Assembly: GCA_015143295.1 (NCBI GenBank)
Contig: CM026556.1
Location: forward strand, 22,072,547 to 22,136,546
Direction of reading: 5' to 3'
From: Tetracentron sinense
Lineage: Eukaryota; Streptophyta; Magnoliopsida; Trochodendrales; Trochodendraceae
Length of the DNA stretch: 64,000 nt
Positions 13,401 through 25,400 of the stretch are shown piece after piece. The position numbers and the translations under genes are program-made. Positions within the stretch are counted from its first letter, which is position 1. Each line of letters begins with the position of its first letter. The notes under the pieces are model-generated. The model was given only the letters and a program-made list of their open reading frames with translations, was not told the DNA's origin and did not search any database.

Positions 13401-16400
13401 GAGTGTGCGAAGGAATGTAGTCACCAACTCATCCTCGAGCAGAGGAGTGTTCATCTTTCCAGCATTTCCCCTCGATCGAATAGAATATTCGATAAAGGAT
13501 TCATTCTCTCTCTGAGTCATTCTCTCCAGATCTGCTCTCTGTGGGACTAAGTCAATGTTGTAGGAGTATTGAGCAACAAACGCCTCACAGAGGCCTTCCC
13601 ATGTGCGGATTTTAGCTGGGTCAATCTTGGTGAACCACTGTTGGGCTGGTCCCTTCAAACTTCTCTGAAATAGCTGCACTAGCAGCTTGTCTTCATGTTC
13701 TAGCTGAAATAGCTCTCCGTAGTAAACTTTTAGGTGTGTCTCCGGGCATCCTCTTACATTGTATTTCTCAAATTCGGGCATTTTGAAGTCTCAAGGCAAT
13801 TAAATCCCTGGATGCAGACACATATCTCGGAAGTTAGTGGATGCTAAATTGTAGGACCTCTGGGCCCTCTTCTCCAATTCTTCTAATCTCTCAATCTTGT
13901 CCTTGTAGAAGTCTGGGGTGTGGGCTGAGCTGGTTGATATGTCTGGCTGCTCTGTATTCTATGCAATCCTCACCTCCTCCTCCTCATACTAGTTAGTGCA
14001 TGGTGGCGGGATGTTAAAAGATGGTTGGTTCAACAGTAATGGATCATGAGATGGTCGGTTTGAAAGTGATGGGTTATGAGATGGTGGATTTGGAGGTGGT
14101 GGATTGTGAGATGGTGGATTTGGAGGTGGTGGGTTGAGAGATGGTGGATTTGGAGGTGGTGGATTGGTAGATGGTGGATTTGATCGGTTTAAGGTGAGTA
14201 GTTTGACGATTGGGATAGAAGAGGAGGACGGTTGCTTCTTTTTCACGACATTCAAGATATCCTGCATGATGTTTTTCAGCTCTAGGATGCCTTGTTTAGT
14301 TCCAAATACCCTTGCCTCTAACTCAGGGATTTGCTGTAGTACATGTTGAGGAGATATTGGGCTGTCAGGGTCAGTTTCCAAACCTTCTAAACCTTGCTCA
14401 TCTCGATCAGTCAATCTCATGTTTACTGGAGTCATCTCAAAGAGGGAAATTGAATGAATGAATTGAGCAAGTATACTCAAAAAAAGATGCGTTAATTTAA
14501 CTTGTGTGACCTAATGGGGTGAGTGGATAGAGATCCATTTCACTTATCTAGGTTGTAGGGAGCCAGAGCTCATTGGATTAAGATCAAAATGAATCAGTGG
14601 GTTAACCATGTGATTCGTTTAGAGTCTAGGGTTTTAACCCTCACAACATCTTTTTGACTTAGAAAAGAATTGGGGTAGACCTATCTGGCACTCAAGGCTC
14701 ACAAAGGCTCCGAAAATGGTTAAGTATAGGGATAAGATTGCCCCTATACCTGAACAAATGATGCAGGAGCGGCTTAAACCGGTAACAAAATAGAGATAAG
14801 GTAGTCCCTCTTGACAGGTGTTCTTGATTTATGCCCAAACAAAGACCTTTAATCTATATGTTTACGCTGGTGTATGTAAGGTTTTTGTCTAAAATGTTTA
14901 TGAGCACTTGACCGTATATGTGACTCCCCGGTATAGAATATATCTGAAAAAGGACGATTGGTGCAAGTGGGAAAGACCAGTCGCGTTTACCGGAGATAGT
15001 CATCCCTCGATCTAGAACCAGTACTTTCCACAAATCTTTGGGCTCCAGCATCGGGGATAACCATCCCTCGATTGTAAGCTTACCGAATCCAGCTAGATAG
15101 CTGAAGAGTTTTTATTCTATTATGCAATGAATATGAATACATATGCATCAATCAAAATCAAACAATGAATAAAAAATAGAATCCTAGGCATGTTGCTAAG
15201 TTGGCAAACAAAAGACCGAGATTCGATGAATGATAGCAAAGTAAGAATATGTAAAGAATTAGTAGCATATAGATGAAAGTAAAAGTTTCTGATGTGGTTT
15301 CCCTTGTTCAGTTCAGACTTAGGTTTTGGCTCAAATGCTGGTTTGCGAAACCAGAAATTCTGGGTTCGATCCCCAGCAGAGTCGCCAAGCTGTAGACCCG
15401 GGATTTTAGCCCCCACTCCCGATCAAGATTGAACCCGATGAGGAATAGTGCTAAAAATGCTGAAAAGAGAGAGTCGCCACCTATTTAGATTGTGAGGGTA
15501 AATAGGGTCCCTTAAAAGGTTGGATAAGGCTTTGGCCTAAAAATAGAGTTCAAGGTAAGGATTCATTTGAATTAGAGGAAGGTGTTAGGCACCGCTAAAC
15601 TCCCATCCATAAATGGTTACCTACTCCCTAAGTCTGAATTAAAGTGGGGGAAACTATAAGAGAAGCTTAGATTTCATCTATATGCTTGATAGGTATTATA
15701 TGAACAGTAATATACATGTTGAAATAAGCAAGGATAGGATAGGAACTCTATCCTAGGTGAGCTGAATCCGATCAGGGTTGCCTACGTATCCACTGTTAGT
15801 GGAATCAAGCCACACGTAGTTCCAGAGGGTAGTTGATTGTTTGATTTGTTGAGTGTTTAGATAGCGTGTGTTTGATATGCTGAGATTCGTGTTTGGATGT
15901 TAGGGTGTTTTTGAATGGTTTAAGCTCCTATTCAGGAGCGCTTGGGCCTTTTATGCTTTTGCCGGAGAGCATCTGGACAGTTTGAGCTCATGTCAAGGAG
16001 CATCCAGGCTAGATTAGGGTTTGAACTAGAGGTTCAACTAGGTGGGTACAGAGGTTCGGCTAAGGTAAGTAGGGTTTGAACTAGGGTTCGAATCGAGGTT
16101 CGGACAGAGGTTCGGCTAAGGTAAGTGGGGTTTGAACCAGGGTTCGAATCGAGGATCGAACAGAGGTTCAGCTAAGGTAAGTGGCGTTTGAACCAGGATT
16201 TGAATCGAGATTCGGACAGAGGTTCGACAGGGTAGGCTAAATTTTAACCGAAGTTCGGGTAGAGGTTCGACAAGGTAGGCTAAGTTTGAACCGAAGTTCG
16301 GGCAAAGGTTCGACAAGATAAGCTAAGTTAGCAGTCTAAGTATTTAAAAACAATAAAGTAATTAAAACTAATAAAAGACTATGGAAAAGACAACATTTTG

Positions 16401-19400
16401 GAGAGATGTTACCTTCCGGGAAGCCCAAAAGGGTCTCTGAAAAGAAGTCCCGAGAATCGACCCTTCGCAATCGACGTTCTCCGGAATCCGGAGCGCTAAA
16501 GAGAGATTTTTGAAAGAGGAGAGAGGAAGTGGAATGGAATGAGAAGTGCAGGAATAGGGTGGGGGTATTTATAGTTTTTCAAAATGGGGGGGTGCTACTT
16601 CACGTAGCGCCCATATTTGGATAAAAACCCCAAAAAACAAGGCATTAAGGAACAGTGAGGCGGTAAAACTGGACGAAACTGGGGGGGCACTATTTGAAGC
16701 AATGCTCCTAGCTTGGTTTTACAAAATGGCCTACCGACATGCCAAAAAAAGGGATCCCAAAGGGGGGCTATTTGAAGCAGTGCCCATATTTAAGGGGCCA
16801 AAAAATCATTAAATTTTTTTTTTTTAACTCACCACGTGTCGTGCTCCGATTCGATGAAAAGCCATTTTTCTGTTTTTAGCCCGAAAATAGTCAAAATTGA
16901 ACTGATAAAATCGAGAAAAATATCTTAGATAAAACATGAATTTTTCAGCACTTTTTAGGGGTATTTTGGTTATTTTACACTGCAGGGGCATTTCGGTCAT
17001 TTTATACTGTTTTAAGACCAATTTAATTCCAAAATAGCCAAAATTTATCAAAAAAATTGTAAAATCATTTTGGACAAAACGAAAAACTTTTTGGAATTTT
17101 TTTAAGGGTATTTTGGTCATTTTTCACCCCAGGGGAATTTTGGTTATTTTTTACCTGAGCGGCATTTTTGGAAATCGAAGCACGAGGAAAAAGACTAGGG
17201 GTGCAAAATTAGGGTGTTTACAGTTGCTCCGCTTTGTCAGAGTGTGCGGGCGTATGAATGACAAAGGCTGATAACGTGTAATGACCCCAAAATCCCACAA
17301 GGCTAAAATAGGACTTTAGGATCGCCACATTACTTAACCTGCTTAAAATCCATGACATGTAAGGCACACTAACACGAGTCTCCAAAAATGAGGATAATAA
17401 AATTTCCGATATATCAACTGTAACCAACTAAATAGCACGAGTCTATAGTCAACAAATACAATTCACTCTAAAACCAAAGAGTCTGATACACAACTATAAA
17501 AGTCTACTAAGCAACATCTACTCATGTCTAATACAACTCTCTCAATCAAATGAAATAAAAACTAAGAGGTGTAGCCACCCAAGTCTCTGGCTCCCTCCTC
17601 AGAAGGCTCCCCTTCACTTCCTTCCTCTGCGTATGTTTCCTCAACCCACGGCTCCGCCGTGTACTCCTGCTCTAAACCTGCCAAGACAAAGTTCGGCTGA
17701 GTACAAAGGTATTCAGTGTATATAAAATCCAACCAACAATAATAATATACCTGCCCTTAGTTAGAAACATATCCAATAACATAATAACATAATCAGAGTG
17801 CGGAAGAACGTGTGCGCATATACATCATATCATCACCTTGACTCGTGTACTTGTGAGAATCTTAGACTTGGAAGACAATACACTTATGAGTTGCTTATGC
17901 TTATAAGACCACGTGCTTGGGAGATGCTTATGCTTATGCACTTATTCAGATCACACAGTAATGAGACATGCCGTTCTTGGCGGATTCAGACCATGCCTTA
18001 GAAATCATATGGTTGACATGCCGTTCTTGGCGGATACGGACCATGTCTAAGAATCAAATGGTTGACATGCCGTTCTTGGCAGATACGGACCATGCCTTAG
18101 AAATCATATGGTTGACATGCCGTTCTTGGCGGATACGGACCATGTCTAAGAATCAAATGGTTGACATGCCGTTCTTGGCGGATACGGACCATGCCTAAGA
18201 ATCAAATGGTTGACATGTCGTTCTTGGCGGATATGGACCATGCCTAAGAATCAAATGTAATTGACATGCCGTTCTTGGCAGATACGGACCATGCCATGCT
18301 TATGCTTATTCAGAATGTCATACGTATGCCATGCTCATGCTTGTGGTCCACATGTGTGACTTGTGAGACTCTTATCTTAACATACACGTGCATATGTGCT
18401 TAAGTGTCGAAATTAACATTTGAGTTGGTAATTGCTTAGATTCCGATCTCCCACCATGGAAACTCCACTATATTGTCCCATACCAAATAATTAGAGAATT
18501 CCCGGTTTGAGAGATGTTCCTCTAAGTTCTTACCTTCCCGACTATCAATTTCCATGCAAATAATTAGACATACTTAACAAACAATTCACATATACATATC
18601 TTATCATAATTCATATCGTAATTCATAATCAATTTACGACCATTTCATAAGAGTATAATAGCATTTATCCTTTCAAGCATTTTCACAAACACCTTGTGTA
18701 CGCATAATATGAATCCATTTTCCCTCTATATTTTCAAGCATTCATCAAACCATAATTCATCCATACAATCAATTCACTATTCACATCCACATATTAATTC
18801 CATCTTCCATACATTTCCCATCCTCCATATATTCTATCCACATCCAATCCACATTTCCATCCACATTTCCATCAATAATTAACTTACTTCATAGAAAATT
18901 TGGGAAAAACGCATTTAATCTCTATTCTATCATTTCTATCAAATTAATATTCACAAAACATTAAAATAGAGTTGATTAGGATAGTATATCGACCTTAGGA
19001 ATCCTTCCCTTGGATTCAAAACGCTCCTGAGGAGATTTGGAGAAGCTTTGAGGTTGATCTCCAAGCTTTCCTCTCAATCTTCTAGCAACCTCCTTCTTCT
19101 CCAAGCAACCCTCTCCCTCAAACCCTAGGTTTTCTCCCCCTTTTTGCCAAATTAGGTTAGAAATAGGTAGAGTATTTTAATATTTCGAGTAGGACCCCCT
19201 ATTTATAGCCCCAAGGTCTGAGAACAAAAAGACCAAAACGCTCATACTAAAATTCTGTAAAAATCACGGAAGACCGAGCGATCGGTGGTTATGACCGATC
19301 GATCGGTTCTCAACCGAGCGATCGGTGCTCTTGACCGGGCGATCGGTCAAAAAAGCACTCACTGGAAATTTTCTCCATACAAAATTTTGGACCAGTCGAT

Positions 19401-22400
19401 AGATATCGATCGATCGGTTTTTGACCGATCGATCGCTACTTCTGACCGAGCGATCGGTTGCCTACAGATTTTTGACCCGCTTTACTGTTTCGGCCATAAC
19501 TTTTGACTCGTTCGACGGATTTTGACGATTCAACTTGGGTTGGATTCGTCTCTCGAAAATGAACATTTCTGGCATTTTAGAATTTCTAAATTCCACTTAA
19601 TTAATAGACTAAATTGTTCCCAAAGTTGACTGATCTGTAATTCCATTAGATAAAACCCACCATTGACTTGGCTTAAACTCAAAATAAGGAAAAACATTAA
19701 ACATGAACTTCGAAGAGGGTTCCAACACCTTTCTAATGGTTCAAGAATCACTCAATTCCAGTAAATGGTGCCAAAACTAGAGCTTCCTAAAGTTTAGGGT
19801 GTGATATGACATTCCTCCGTTACAAGTTTGATTAAGCCTAGTTTACACCACACCAAATAAATATATAATACAATAAACATCACAAGGACAATAATACCCC
19901 TAATACAATGAAGTAAAAGCATGAAAAAGATTCGGGGTCTCTACATAACGCTTCAATTTTGCATGCATGTGTGTGGGAAACCCTTGAAAAGATAGAGGAG
20001 AAAGTGAATTTTTACTTAGACTGCTTGCCCTGGACTAGATGATTGAAGGGTGACAAAGGAAGGGTGCGCTCATGCCAAGTCGGCACTTGCTGGGGATAGA
20101 GGGGGTTATGGTGTATGAAGCTGCCTGCTAATCGATCACATGACCAAATAGTAAGGTGCATGATGAGATGCAAGTGAATGATGATTGTTGTAAAACTGGC
20201 TTCACAAGAGGCCGCAACTGATGGTTGATCAGACAACCGTGTCAGTTACTCCTTTAAGAATGAGCAAGTAAAGCAGTGGAGTGCGGTGAAGTGTGCAAGA
20301 TTCGCTTCATAAGAGGCTGCAACTGATGGTCGATCAGACAATCATGTCAGTTACTCCTTTAAGAGTGAACAAGTATTGCAGTGCAGTGAAGTGTACAAAA
20401 CTAGCTTCATAAGAGGCCGCAACTGATGGTCGATCAGAAAACCGTGTCAGTTACTCCTTTATGATTGAGCAAGTTACAGTGTAGTGTGTGAAGAGTGGGT
20501 TCACAAGAGGCCGCAACTAATGGTCGATCAGATAACCGTGTTAGTTACTCCTTTAAGAGTAAGCAAGTATTGCAGTGCAATGTGTGAAGAGTGCAAAACT
20601 AGCTTCATAAGAGGTCGCAACTGATGGTCGATCAGGCAATCATGTCAGTTACTCTTTTAAGAGTGAGCAAGTATTGCAGTGCAGTGTGGTGAAGTGTGAG
20701 AGACTGGCTTCACAAGAGGCCACAACTGATGGTCGATCAGACAACCGTGTCAGTTACACCTTTAAGAGTGAGCAAGTAATGCAATGCAGTGTGTGAAGAG
20801 TGCAAAACTGGCTTAATAGGAGGCCGCAACTGATGGTTGATCAGACAACCGTGTCAGTTACTCCTTTAAGAGTGAGCAAGTATTGCAGTGTAGTGTGTGA
20901 ATAGTACAAAACTGGCTTCACAGGAGGCCGCAACTGATGGTCGATCAGACAACCGTGTCAGTTACTCTTTTAAGAGTGAGCAAGTATTGCAGTGCAGTGT
21001 GAACATGTGGTGAAAGATGCAAATAAGTGAAGGTTGGTTACACAACCAGCTTCATGAGAGGCCGCAACTGATGGTCGATTAGACAACTGTTCAGTTACTG
21101 CTTCAAAAAATGGGTAAGATGCTATTAGTGCTGACAACCGCGTGGTTGCCCCACTGGGTAAGATGCCATGGTGCAGACAACCGCGCGGTTGTCCTATCGG
21201 GTACTATGCGATGGTGTAGACAACCGCACGGTTGCCCCATCGGGTACTAGTCATGATGCAGACAATCGCGCGGTTGCCCCATCGAGTACTATACCATGGT
21301 GCTGACAACCGCGTGGGTTCCCCACCGAGTACTATGCCATGGTGCTTACAACTGCGCAGTTGTCCCACTGGGTAAGATGCTAGTAAGATAAATGGAGTTA
21401 GATTTGAAAGGATCGCATGACAACTTTCGCACAAGTAAGCAAGCAAATGTATTAGTAGAGATAGCTGCACTGCTAGTCAATGAGCAAAGTGTGTAAGCAA
21501 GCAGAGTGTATGATGAATGGAGACAACCACGTGATTGTTTCATTTTACAAGAAAAATGTATGAATGGGGAAAGCCATATGGTTAACCCATAAGAAAGCAA
21601 AATGTAAGGTTAGTGAAGATCAGTTACACAACCGTCTTCACAGGGTAGGAATGAAAAAGCAAGTAAATGAATGCAATATATGTATAAATGGAGATAGCCA
21701 CACGAGTAGCTCATGAGCAAGCAAGATGTAAATGCATGAAAGGGGATAGCCACGTGGCTTACCTATAAGCAAGCAAATGAATGATGGGGCTATGAGGAGT
21801 GAGAGAGTGGAGCACGACCCTGAGCCTCTATCTGATATCTGGCCTCTGCCTGATGTGTCCATACTGTATTGAGATTTTGCCTGGATTTGTCCAACTGAAA
21901 TAATCTGCTAGGATAATTTGCTTGAACTAGTCTCAAGTTCAAGAGAACCGATTGAACCACCGAAAGGATTAGCCAAGTTTGAGCTGACTTATGCGGGGAC
22001 ACGACTTTAACTGACTGACTTGACATGATAGACTATTGTCTTGGTGATAGATTGACAAAATGACTTGACAGACTGACAGATCAACATAAGTATTTTGAAA
22101 GATGTCCGATATTGCCTGTTGATGGGAAGCCTTGTTAGGATTCCTTTGCCTTAAAAAGGAATTGAATAAGTTTGGGTTGATAGCTTCTGAAATAGATAGG
22201 TAAGTCTGCTCCTGGATGTCCTTCCCAGATGTCGGATGCATAAGATGGTGCTTGACTGTACTAGCCAATTGCTACTGGTGGCGCTTGATATGAAAGCTTG
22301 AACTTTTACGATTTTTCTTTTTTGCCCCTGGACCTTAACAAGTTTCACCAGGACTGGGTTCACATTATTTTTGCGCTCTAGCAAGATTGCTAATTCCATA

Positions 22401-25400
22401 CTAAGCCCGTGAAATAAGAAATTTGATCTTTATCCCTTTTTTTCTCTTGGAATGACCAAGTCTTGGGGTCGCATAATTTTTGCGCAATGAGGCCGTTTCC
22501 GGTTTTCACTCATGTCTGCGTAATTGACTAATTTGTTCCTTTTTTTTGCCTCTGACAACAATGTCAGGGCTGGGCTTGCATAATTTTTGCGCCTTAATGC
22601 CATTTCTGGTTTTCACTAGGCCTGTGATTTACTGATAATTTGATCTGTCTTCTCCCGTCATTGCCTAGTAAAATGGTAGAGATTAATGCTTCTAACCACT
22701 GATGCTTAAGACCTTTCAAAGATCAAGGAGGGCTTAGTTACTAGGAAGAAACGTAGTAGGGTTAGAAACGATTAAGGCTCAAAGTTTTCTTGTCGGGGGT
22801 AGGACACCATAAAATGTTTATTTGTTGCTGCACGCAGAGACAGAACCAGTTAGCTTCCCTTCATTATTTTGGAGATTTGCCATTTTGCTCTTCTCTTTCT
22901 TTTTCCTTTTTTTTCTATGCTTTTTTTTGTCAACTCTTTGTGCTCTGTATAGAGATAGTTGTCTGGTATTGATGAAAAGTTACCATAAAGTGACTGAACC
23001 TATTTTTAGGTTGCCTACGTATCCACGATCAGTGGAATCAGGTCATCTTGTAGTTCAAAATAAGCTTTTTTTTTGATTGGTCAGATTTTGCTCTGTTGAT
23101 TTGTCATTCATAGGGCGCCTCAATGTATAGGTTTAGAAAGAAAGGCTATTAGGCTTGATGGGATAACTAGCGTATGTTATTTCATGGGTACGAAAGGGAT
23201 TTTAAGGTTTAACCAAGGATGGCCTCCTATCCTTTCTTTGTTTGGTCAAGAGCATGTGCGGTCATTGCATTATCCTTGTTCAAATATGCTTGATGCTTGA
23301 TAGCTCTGGGAGGTCTTCGTCGCTCCTTCGCTTCTTGTCTTCTGATGGATTCGTAGCTTGCCTTGAAATCTTTGGGGAGCAGAGTACCTTTCTAGTTCAT
23401 AAGAGGGTCGTAAGTTTTTAGATTACTCACCCGATGATTATGCAATTGCCCCTTTACAGGCTTAGAATCTAGTTCAGTTCTCAACTAGGAATCTCAGAGT
23501 AATAAACAAGATAGATTTAACAAAAGTGGGAAACTTCATTAGAGTATGAAAGGATGTACAAAATCAATAGAGGAAAATAGAGACAGGTGGCCACTGGCCA
23601 ATATGCTGACTGACTGGGAAGACTTCGATTTGGGCCATCATGGCCATTTGCAAAAAAAGAAATTATGGAATAAACCAAAAAGAAAAAAAACTGGTGAGAC
23701 TCCTCAAAGTCGGCTATAAAGTGCGCCTCGATTTCCTTTTGCTACATGATTAGGGAGAGGGACCTGATTGATGTCGGTGTTCACTAGTTCAAAATGAATC
23801 TTTCCGGTTTCAAGCATGTCTTGGATTGTATGCTTTAGATCAAAACACATATCGGTTGAATGCCATGGGGTTTGATGATACCCACAATGCTGGTCAGCCC
23901 TGTATGACATTGTCAGCGTGACTGGTGACGGCTTGGGTTCCCTCAACGCGACCAATTTCTTATCTAGTAGATAAAGGGGGAGTTGCGTCATGGTGTATGG
24001 CATGGGCGAGAAGACTCTTCTCTTTTTCTGCTCCAATGTCATCTGCTGTGAGGGAAGCTGTTGCTGAGTCTGCTCAGGTTGTCGGGGTTGCTGAGATAAA
24101 TGGGGAATATGGATAGGCATTGTATTCACCATTTGCACCTCATCCTCTCTTCTCTGTGTATCTTTTCGTGGTGGTTGAGGACGGTTAGAGGATGACACCT
24201 CCTTGGATCCTGAGAACATGTCAACTATTCCCATGTCTCCCATTGTAGCCTCAATCCTGGCCCCACATTTGGCCATAGTGCTGAAATTAGAAATAAGTTG
24301 GGCTACTAGCAGAGTCTCGAATGAATGCTTGAGTGTGCGGAGGAATATGGTCACCAACTCATCCTCGGACAGAGGAGTGTTCATCTTTCCAGTATTTTCC
24401 TTCCATCGAACAGAATATTCGATAAATGATTCATTCTCTCTCTGAGTCATTCTCTCCAGATTTTCTCTCTTTGGGGCTAAGTCAATGTTGTAAGAGTATT
24501 GAGCAACAAACACCTCACAGAGGCCTTCCCATGTGCGGACCTTAGCTGGGTCAACCTTGGTGAATCACTGTAGGGCTGGTCCTTTTAAACTTTTCTGAAA
24601 TAGCTGCACCAGCAGCTTGTCTCCGTGTTCTAGCTGGAACAGCTCTCTATAGTAAACTTTTAGTTGTGTCCCTGGGCATCATTTTCCATTGTATTTCTCA
24701 AATTCGGGCATTTTGAAGTCTCGAGGCAATTGAATCCTTGGATGCAGACATATATCTCGGAATTCAGTGGATGCTAAATTGTAGGACCTCTGGGTCCTCT
24801 TCACCAATTATTCTAACCTCTCAATCCTGTCCTTGTAGAAGTCTGGGGTTTGGGCTGAGCTGGTTGATATTCCTGGCTGCTCTATATTCTGTGCAATCCC
24901 CACCTCCTCCTCTTTATACTGGTTAGTGCGTGGTGGTGGGATGTTAAAAGATGGTTGGTTCAATGGTAATGGATTATGAGATGGTTGGTTTGAAAGTGAT
25001 GGGTTGTGAGATGGTGGATTTGGAGGTGGTGGGTTGTGAGATGGTGAATTTGGAGGTGGTGGGTTGAGAGTTGGTGGATTTGAAGGTTGTGGGTTGTGAG
25101 ATGGTGGATTTGGAGGTGGTGGGTTGTGAGATGGTGGATTTGATCGGTTTAAGGCAAGTGGTTCGACGATCGAGATAGAAGAGGAGGACGGTTACTTCCT
25201 ATTCACGGCATTCAAGATATCCTCCATGATGTTTTTTCAGCTCTAGGATGCCTTGTTCAGTTCTAAATACCTTTGCCTTTAAATTAGGGATTTGCTGCAG
25301 TACATGTTGAGGAGATAATGGGCTGTCAGGGTCGGTTTCCAAACCTTCTACAACTGGCTCATCTCGATCAGTCAATCTCGTGCTTACCGGAGTCATCTCA

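Noticed and set aside
15316-15387. Functional host tRNA-Arg gene
   Set aside because: The D arm and 5' acceptor are poor, the length is short, CCA is encoded in DNA (plants add it after transcription), and it directly abuts an LTR as a primer site.
17968-18198. 76-residue + strand open frame with a repeated [10 protein letters not shown]-like product
   Set aside because: It is the translation of the 49-bp tandem repeat in an LTR.
20170-21375. CRISPR-like array
   Set aside because: The units are contiguous tandem repeats without unique spacers, in plant nuclear retroelement DNA.
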